A DNA stretch of 10,815 nt. Source: Bacillota bacterium (GTDB lineage: Bacteria; Eremiobacterota; SpSt-956; JAKJGF01). The stretch lies in assembly GCA_029555925.1 (NCBI GenBank), contig JAKPQU010000340.1, forward strand, positions 1 to 10,815. Direction: 5' to 3'. This document shows, one piece after another, positions 7,121 to 10,815 of the stretch. A program made the translations under genes and the position numbers. The notes under the pieces are model-generated. The model saw only the letters and a list, made by a program, of their open reading frames with translations. It did not search any database and had not been told where the DNA came from. Position 1 is the first letter of the stretch. Each line of letters starts with the position of its first letter.

Positions 7121-7244
7121 TCTTCAGGGCAGGGTGAGATTCCCGATCGGCGGTAAAGTCCGCGAGCGCTTTAGAGCGCAGGAGCGTAAGCTCAGGATTT
7201 GGTGAAATTCCAAAACCGACAGTAAAGTCTGGATGAAAGAAGAT
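7121..7244 (+). ncRNA. FMN riboswitch aptamer (RFN element)
   Basis: The RFN element binds flavin mononucleotide and shuts off riboflavin genes. The conserved blocks appear in order: CAGGGCAGGGTGAGATTCCC, CGGCGGTAAAGTCCGCGAG, GGTGAAATTCCAAAACCGAC and AGTAAAGTCTGGATGAAAGA. The closing P1 helix is TCTTC (7121-7125) with GAAGA (7239-7243). The variable part holds two hairpins: GCGCT/AGCGC (7166-7179) with a TTAG loop, and GAGC/GCTC (7182-7193) with a GTAA tetraloop. It sits downstream of a consensus promoter and upstream of ribU, as expected. Confidence 0.97.
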
Positions 7245-7369
7245 GTGTTAAAAGCTCAAGCTTGGGCAGTGATCGTTAGCGTTCAGTGCGTGGGCGGCGG
7301 CAGATAAGACGGGTTCTTATAATTTTAACACCTGAAAGACAATCAATCTTTCAGGTGTTAATTTATTTT
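7245..7369 (+). terminator. Riboswitch expression platform: antiterminator and terminator
   Basis: The terminator stem is a perfect 15 bp: TTAACACCTGAAAGA (7325-7339) with its complement (7347-7361), a 7-nt loop, and the T-rich tail TTTATTTT. GTGTTAAAA (7245-7253), directly after aptamer helix P1, is the exact reverse complement of TTTTAACAC (7323-7331), which includes the left base of the terminator stem. The two pairings exclude each other. This indicates transcription attenuation: without FMN the antiterminator forms and ribU is read; with FMN the terminator forms. Confidence 0.85.
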
Positions 7370-7382
7370 AGGAGGTACTGAA

Positions 7383-8030
7383 ATGAATGAAAAAGCAAGG
7401 TGGACGACTGCGGCAGCCATGTTGTGCGCACTCTCATATGCATCTGTTTTTATTGCACGGGTGCCTGTTGTTTTGTTTTTAAAGTATGAACCCAAGGATG
7501 TAATTATTACCATAGGTGGTTTTATCTTTGGGCCTATGACTGCCCTTTTTGTATCAGTGGTGGTTTCTCTCCTGGAAATGATTACCATAAGCAGTACAGG
7601 AGTGATAGGGTTTATAATGAACGTTATATCCACATGTGCTTTTGCCTGTACAGCAGCTTATATATATAAAAAACACCAGACTGTCAGAGGTGCAATAGCA
7701 GGTCTTGTAACCGCAAGTCTTGCAATGACTATTGTTATGCTTTTATGGAATTATCTTATAACCCCAATATATATGAACTATCCGCGGGAAGCGGTTGCCA
7801 AGCTTCTGCTGCCTGCTTTTCTGCCGTTCAATCTTTTAAAAAGCGGGATCAATACAGCCTTAGTCCTTATTCTTTACAAACCTGTGGTAGCGGCTCTAAG
7901 GCAGACTAAGATGATTTCTGAAGGACAGGTGAAAACAGAAAAAAAGATAAACACAGGAGTTGCCTTTTTTTCGGTCTTTGTACTTATTACATGTGTGCTT
8001 ATAGTTATGGTTCTGAACAAAACGATATAA
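7383..8030 (+). CDS. ribU: Riboflavin ECF transporter substrate-binding subunit RibU
   Basis: RibU is the S component of an energy-coupling factor transporter and binds riboflavin in the membrane. The EcfA/EcfA'/EcfT module that powers uptake is not in this window and is presumably encoded elsewhere. The 215-residue protein is almost entirely hydrophobic, consistent with six membrane helices. It shows the RibU-type N-terminal region with ARVPVVLFLKYEPKDV followed by GGFIFGP, and a later LLPAFLPFNLLKSG segment. A short basic stretch and a last hydrophobic helix at about 195-213 close it. AGGAGGT at 7370-7376 gives an excellent ribosome binding site. The FMN riboswitch immediately upstream independently confirms the riboflavin link. 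A terminator follows directly, so the gene is monocistronic. Confidence 0.93.
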   Translation: MNEKARWTTAAAMLCALSYASVFIARVPVVLFLKYEPKDVIITIGGFIFGPMTALFVSVVVSLLEMITISSTGVIGFIMNVISTCAFACTAAYIYKKHQTVRGAIAGLVTASLAMTIVMLLWNYLITPIYMNYPREAVAKLLLPAFLPFNLLKSGINTALVLILYKPVVAALRQTKMISEGQVKTEKKINTGVAFFSVFVLITCVLIVMVLNKTI

Positions 8031-8058
8031 AAAACTTCCTCTTAAGAGGAAGTTTTTT
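8029..8058 (+). terminator. Intrinsic terminator after ribU
   Basis: AAAAAACTTCCTC (8029-8041) pairs perfectly with GAGGAAGTTTTTT (8046-8058) around a TTAA loop. The stem starts inside the ribU stop codon. The symmetric A- and T-tracts could also act on the other strand. The -35 box of the next promoter begins in its last two T residues. Confidence 0.9.
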
Positions 8059-8085
8059 GATGAATTGGAGGAAAAAAGTTATAAT
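8057..8085 (+). promoter_or_regulatory. Promoter of the DUF523 operon
   Basis: TTGATG (8057-8062) and TATAAT (8080-8085) are separated by 17 bp. Transcription would start near 8092, downstream of the TTG at 8065 that would otherwise extend the reading frame, and 33 bp before the chosen ATG at 8125. Confidence 0.75.
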
Positions 8086-8124
8086 ATACTATATATCTTG
8101 AAAAACTCAGATAAAGGAGAAACC

Positions 8125-8574
8125 ATGAATATACTTGTAAGCGCATGTCTGCTGGGTATTAACTGCCGATATGATGGAAAAGGTCAACCTAACTCAAAAG
8201 TCCTGGATTTGACGGAAAAGCTTAATGTTATTCCGGTCTGTCCGGAAGTCTATGGAGGCTTAAAAACTCCCAGAAATCCTGCTGAAATAAAAGAAGGAAA
8301 AGTTGTTACGGTTTTTGGGGAAGACGTCACGGAAAACTTTTTAAGAGGTGCACAGGAAACACTAAAAGTTGCCAGGATTTTTAAATGTCCGTATGCCGTG
8401 CTTAAAGAAAGAAGTCCTTCATGTGGGTTTGGCAAAGTATATGATGGTACCTTCAGCGGGAAAATAATTTTCGGAAACGGTGTAACTGCAGAGCTTTTGG
8501 ATAAAAATGGGATAAAGATCTTCAATGAAAGCAATTTTGAAAATCATATAAAAGAGGTAAAAGCGTTAAGATGA
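8125..8574 (+). CDS. DUF523 family protein (YbbK-like)
   Basis: This 149-residue protein matches DUF523: it opens with ILVSACLLGINCRYDGK, continues with VIPVCPEVYGGLKTPRNPAE, and has the conserved KERSPSCG motif. Cysteines at the three motifs (two near the N-terminus, one in PVCPE, one in SPSCG) are typical of the family and suggest a metal-binding or redox site, but no biochemical function is established. The start at 8125 is preferred over the in-frame TTG at 8065 because AAGGAGA (8114-8120) precedes it, the family N-terminus begins exactly there, and the promoter -10 lies between the two. The methyltransferase gene follows after 28 bp, so this is the first gene of a probable four-gene operon. 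Confidence 0.88.
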   Translation: MNILVSACLLGINCRYDGKGQPNSKVLDLTEKLNVIPVCPEVYGGLKTPRNPAEIKEGKVVTVFGEDVTENFLRGAQETLKVARIFKCPYAVLKERSPSCGFGKVYDGTFSGKIIFGNGVTAELLDKNGIKIFNESNFENHIKEVKALR

Positions 8575-8602
8575 GCTATCAAACTATGCCGGGGGGATAT
8601 CT

Positions 8603-9388
8603 ATGAGTAAAGTACAGGAATGGTACGATAACTGTTACGATGAGTGGGAAAGACTTTCCAGACACAGGATAGAGTTTGATATTACAAAAAAATATATGGA
8701 CGATTATATCAAAGGCACCGATCTGAAGATCTTTGATATCGGCGGCGGTCCAGGAAGGTATTCGATATATCTTGCAGAAAAGGGACATAATGTTTCACTG
8801 CTAGATATATCAGCCAAAAATATCAGGACTGCAATGGAAAAATGCTCAGACCAAGGAGTTAAGCTTATGGAGTTCATTCATGCAGATGCAAAAGATTTGA
8901 GCGGATACAGTTATGACTTTGATGTAATACTTCTTATGGGACCTTTGTATCATATTATAGATGAGAATGAAAGAAGGAATGTTCTTAATCAGGCAGTTAG
9001 TCATCTCAAACCTGGAGGAATGATGTTCGCATCATTTATATCAAAATATGCGCCGATTCAAGATTATTTGAAGGGAGTTCATCATATTGACAACACGTAT
9101 CAGCTCATGAAGTATTTGAAGGATGGTGCCAACACGCCCGAAGAAGGTTTTACTACGGCTTATTTTTGGGCACCAGATGAAGCAAGAAAATTTATGGCTG
9201 CTGCCGGTCTTAAAGAGCTTGCATTTGTCGGAGTCGAAAATATACTCTGCTCAAAAGAAAACGAAGTGAATGTCCTTGACAAGGAAAATTATCAGAAATG
9301 GCTGGAGATATGCTATGAACTTGGTCAGGACAGCAATCTTTTCGGAACTAGTGAACATTTCCTTTATGTAGGGCACAAATGCATATAG
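8603..9388 (+). CDS. Class I SAM-dependent methyltransferase
   Basis: This 261-residue protein has a Rossmann-fold methyltransferase core. Motif I is IFDIGGGPGRYS, with the glycines at residues 47-51; the acidic residue closing strand 2 is Asp68 in LLDIS; DVILLMGPLYHI forms the post-motif with a Leu-Tyr-His segment typical of small-molecule methyltransferases. A second half with aromatic residues (about 150-230) probably shapes the substrate pocket. The ribosome binding site GGGGGG (8591-8596) supports the ATG. The N-terminal segment VQEWYDNCYDEWERL is found in related Clostridia-type enzymes. The 3' end overlaps the next gene by 10 bp, indicating translational coupling. The methyl acceptor is unknown; nothing points to rRNA or DNA as target. 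Confidence 0.87.
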   Translation: MSKVQEWYDNCYDEWERLSRHRIEFDITKKYMDDYIKGTDLKIFDIGGGPGRYSIYLAEKGHNVSLLDISAKNIRTAMEKCSDQGVKLMEFIHADAKDLSGYSYDFDVILLMGPLYHIIDENERRNVLNQAVSHLKPGGMMFASFISKYAPIQDYLKGVHHIDNTYQLMKYLKDGANTPEEGFTTAYFWAPDEARKFMAAAGLKELAFVGVENILCSKENEVNVLDKENYQKWLEICYELGQDSNLFGTSEHFLYVGHKCI

Positions 9389-10188
9389 GAAGGTGTATAG
9401 GCACAGGCAGAACAGCCGATATTTATGAGTATGGGAAAGAATGTGTAATAAAAATATTCAAATCTGATTTTCATATTGGCAGTGAGGGAAAAAACAGTAA
9501 GATTATCAACGGACTTGAAGGTATCAGAAGTCCCAAGCTTATTGATATTATTGACATAAAAGGAAGTAAAGCCATAGTATATGAAAGAATTACCGGACCT
9601 ACAATGATGGAAAAAATAGCATGTGAACCTGAAAAACAAAGCTACTATGCTGATATGCTTGCTCAGATACAATATCAGATGCATACGGCAGTTTCATCGC
9701 TGAAACCAAATCTGAAAGAAGAGATTAAAAATAAAATAAGTTCAAGTGAAAAGCTTAATGACAGAGTAAGGGAGTACGCACTGGAAAAAACAGAAATAAT
9801 AAATGATTCATGTGCAATATGCCATTATGATTTTCATCCTGGAAATATAATAATTTCTGAAAACGGGCCTTTTATAGTAGATTGGGCAAATGCTCTGATT
9901 GGTGACGTACGTGCGGATGTATCAAGAACATCTCTTATGCTGCGTGCCTATCTGAGCCGGCTGGGTATAGATTTTTACAGTATAACGCAAATAATGAAAC
10001 ACAATGATTTTCACAGCTGTTATCTTAAGGCCTATATTAAGAAAAACAGTATGGATATTGAACAACTGCTAGAGTTTGAAGTAATAACGGCAGCAGTAAG
10101 GCTGACTGAGGAAATAAAAGAAGAAAATGATTTTCTTCAGGAAATAATAAAAAATTCTATCTGTGAACGGAGAGATAAAAGTGAGTGA
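9379..10188 (+). CDS. APH-fold phosphotransferase (aminoglycoside phosphotransferase family)
   Basis: This 269-residue kinase-like protein belongs to the APH/choline-kinase fold. It opens directly with the nucleotide-binding loop IGTGRTADIY (residues 7-16), followed by the conserved Lys25 in VIKIFK. The catalytic loop is HYDFHPGN (149-156) with catalytic Asp151 and metal-ligating Asn156, and the metal-binding Asp168 lies in IVDWANA. The ATG overlaps the methyltransferase stop by 10 bp and the gene's own end overlaps the Nudix gene by 8 bp, so these genes are translated in close coupling. It has no distinct Shine-Dalgarno site apart from a weak TAGGG. The family includes resistance enzymes as well as metabolic kinases, and the substrate cannot be inferred; a resistance role should not be assumed. 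Confidence 0.85.
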   Translation: MHIGRCIGTGRTADIYEYGKECVIKIFKSDFHIGSEGKNSKIINGLEGIRSPKLIDIIDIKGSKAIVYERITGPTMMEKIACEPEKQSYYADMLAQIQYQMHTAVSSLKPNLKEEIKNKISSSEKLNDRVREYALEKTEIINDSCAICHYDFHPGNIIISENGPFIVDWANALIGDVRADVSRTSLMLRAYLSRLGIDFYSITQIMKHNDFHSCYLKAYIKKNSMDIEQLLEFEVITAAVRLTEEIKEENDFLQEIIKNSICERRDKSE

Positions 10189-10815
10189 ACCCGAGAGATC
10201 GTTCGGATCTGTTATATATAGAATAACAAATGGAAAAACCGAGTATCTTGCAGTAAAAAGCCAAACTACAAAAAAGCATTGGGGATTCCCAAAAGGGCAT
10301 GCCACGAAAGGTGAAACAGGTATTCAGACTGCTATCAGAGAGGTTTTTGAAGAAACAGGCATTAAGATAAGCATAAGGGACGATCTCACTGCATATGAAA
10401 GATATATACTCTGCGGAAATATCCACAAGGAAGTAACTTTTTACATAGCCAATGCCGGCGGGCAACAGGTTACAGTTCAGCCAAGCGAGATAGCCGATTT
10501 CAGATGGGGAGGCTTTGAAGAAATATATAATCTGCTTACTTATAGCAATTCACGTAATGTGCTTTGTCGCGCCGAACTGTATCTAAACGGTGGCAAGGGA
10601 ATAGAGTACAGAGAGATCTCTTATGATGAGATCACAGAAGATTTTCTCAGCGGCTTTGACCGGTACGAAGAGATAGAAAAAGCATGGCGTGAAGAACAAG
10701 GCAGAGTTATCCTTAAAGATATAAAATATACCGAGTACTGGGATGATAACGAACTAAAAAAAGTATCCGAAGAGTTGAAGGGAATACTGCTGCAAGGAGG
10801 ATCAGTTTTTGCAGC
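10181..10815 (+). CDS. Nudix hydrolase with in-frame C-terminal GNAT-like region, 3'-truncated
   Basis: Translation from GTG 10181 stays open to the right edge (211 codons). The first domain is a Nudix hydrolase: the box GX5EX7REUXEEXGU is complete from Gly39 to Ile61, with Glu45, Arg53, Glu54, Glu57 and Glu58 in place. The preceding WGFPKGH recalls diadenosine tetraphosphate hydrolases, which cleave Ap4A-type nucleotides. The Nudix domain should end near residue 135. The frame then continues as IEYREISYDEI, FDRYEEIEKAWR, KDIKYTEYWDD and GGSVFA, which resembles the start of a GNAT N-acetyltransferase family common in Clostridia. GTG is preferred because GGAGAG (10169-10174) precedes it; another GTG at 10163 lacks a site. 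It overlaps the APH gene by 8 bp. The Nudix call is secure; the GNAT fusion is likely but its catalytic part lies outside the window. Confidence 0.85.
   Translation, partial: MSEPERSFGSVIYRITNGKTEYLAVKSQTTKKHWGFPKGHATKGETGIQTAIREVFEETGIKISIRDDLTAYERYILCGNIHKEVTFYIANAGGQQVTVQPSEIADFRWGGFEEIYNLLTYSNSRNVLCRAELYLNGGKGIEYREISYDEITEDFLSGFDRYEEIEKAWREEQGRVILKDIKYTEYWDDNELKKVSEELKGILLQGGSVFA

Noticed and set aside
8065..8124. TTG start giving a 20-residue longer DUF523 protein
   Set aside because: It lies upstream of the promoter -10 box (8080-8085), and the family N-terminus begins at ATG 8125, which has its own AAGGAGA site.
9379..10188. Calling the APH-fold gene an antibiotic resistance determinant
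   Set aside because: The fold also includes many metabolic kinases, and nothing in the sequence or neighbourhood points to a particular antibiotic.

Overview
The window reads as chromosomal DNA of a low-GC Gram-positive anaerobe, most likely class Clostridia. The reasons are the AT-rich composition, short intergenic gaps, G-run Shine-Dalgarno sequences, consensus -35/-10 promoters, intrinsic terminators with U-tracts, a RibU-type ECF transporter behind an FMN riboswitch, and a polyferredoxin-type membrane iron-sulfur protein. No rRNA, tRNA, CRISPR array, insertion sequence or phage gene is visible. The organism assignment is inference.

Layout. (1) Positions 1-2598 carry the 3' part of a pyridoxal/pyridoxamine kinase gene, whose start lies outside the window, and then a 564-residue membrane protein with two CxxxCP motifs, two 4Fe-4S clusters and a long low-complexity extracellular tail. 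A terminator closes this unit. (2) Positions 2672-3642 hold an AraC-type regulator fused to a GyrI-like effector-binding domain, followed by a strong terminator. (3) Positions 3643-3998 are a very AT-rich non-coding leader with a repeated AAAAATGC motif and a hairpin. (4) Positions 3999-6492 are a two-gene unit: an ABC exporter half-transporter and a nitroreductase-family flavoprotein. (5) Positions 6510-6896 hold a small membrane protein of the DUF2500 family on the minus strand, with its own extended -10 promoter. (6) Positions 7066-8058 are a complete riboflavin-uptake unit: consensus promoter, FMN riboswitch, antiterminator/terminator switch, ribU and terminator. (7) From 8057 to the right edge a promoter that starts inside the previous terminator drives four closely packed genes: a DUF523 protein, a class I methyltransferase, an APH-fold phosphotransferase, and a Nudix hydrolase that reads in frame into what looks like a GNAT acetyltransferase. 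The last gene is cut by the window edge.

How the genes may work together. The regulator with a small-molecule-binding domain, the exporter and the nitroreductase look like a sense, pump and reduce module for toxic small molecules, though no operator proves the link. The nitroreductase needs FMN, and the nearby riboflavin importer is repressed by FMN. The final operon combines methyl-, phosphoryl-, nucleotide-hydrolase and probably acetyl-transfer chemistry in overlapping reading frames. It is the part of the window least explained by known pathways, but I see no clear evidence for a wholly new system.
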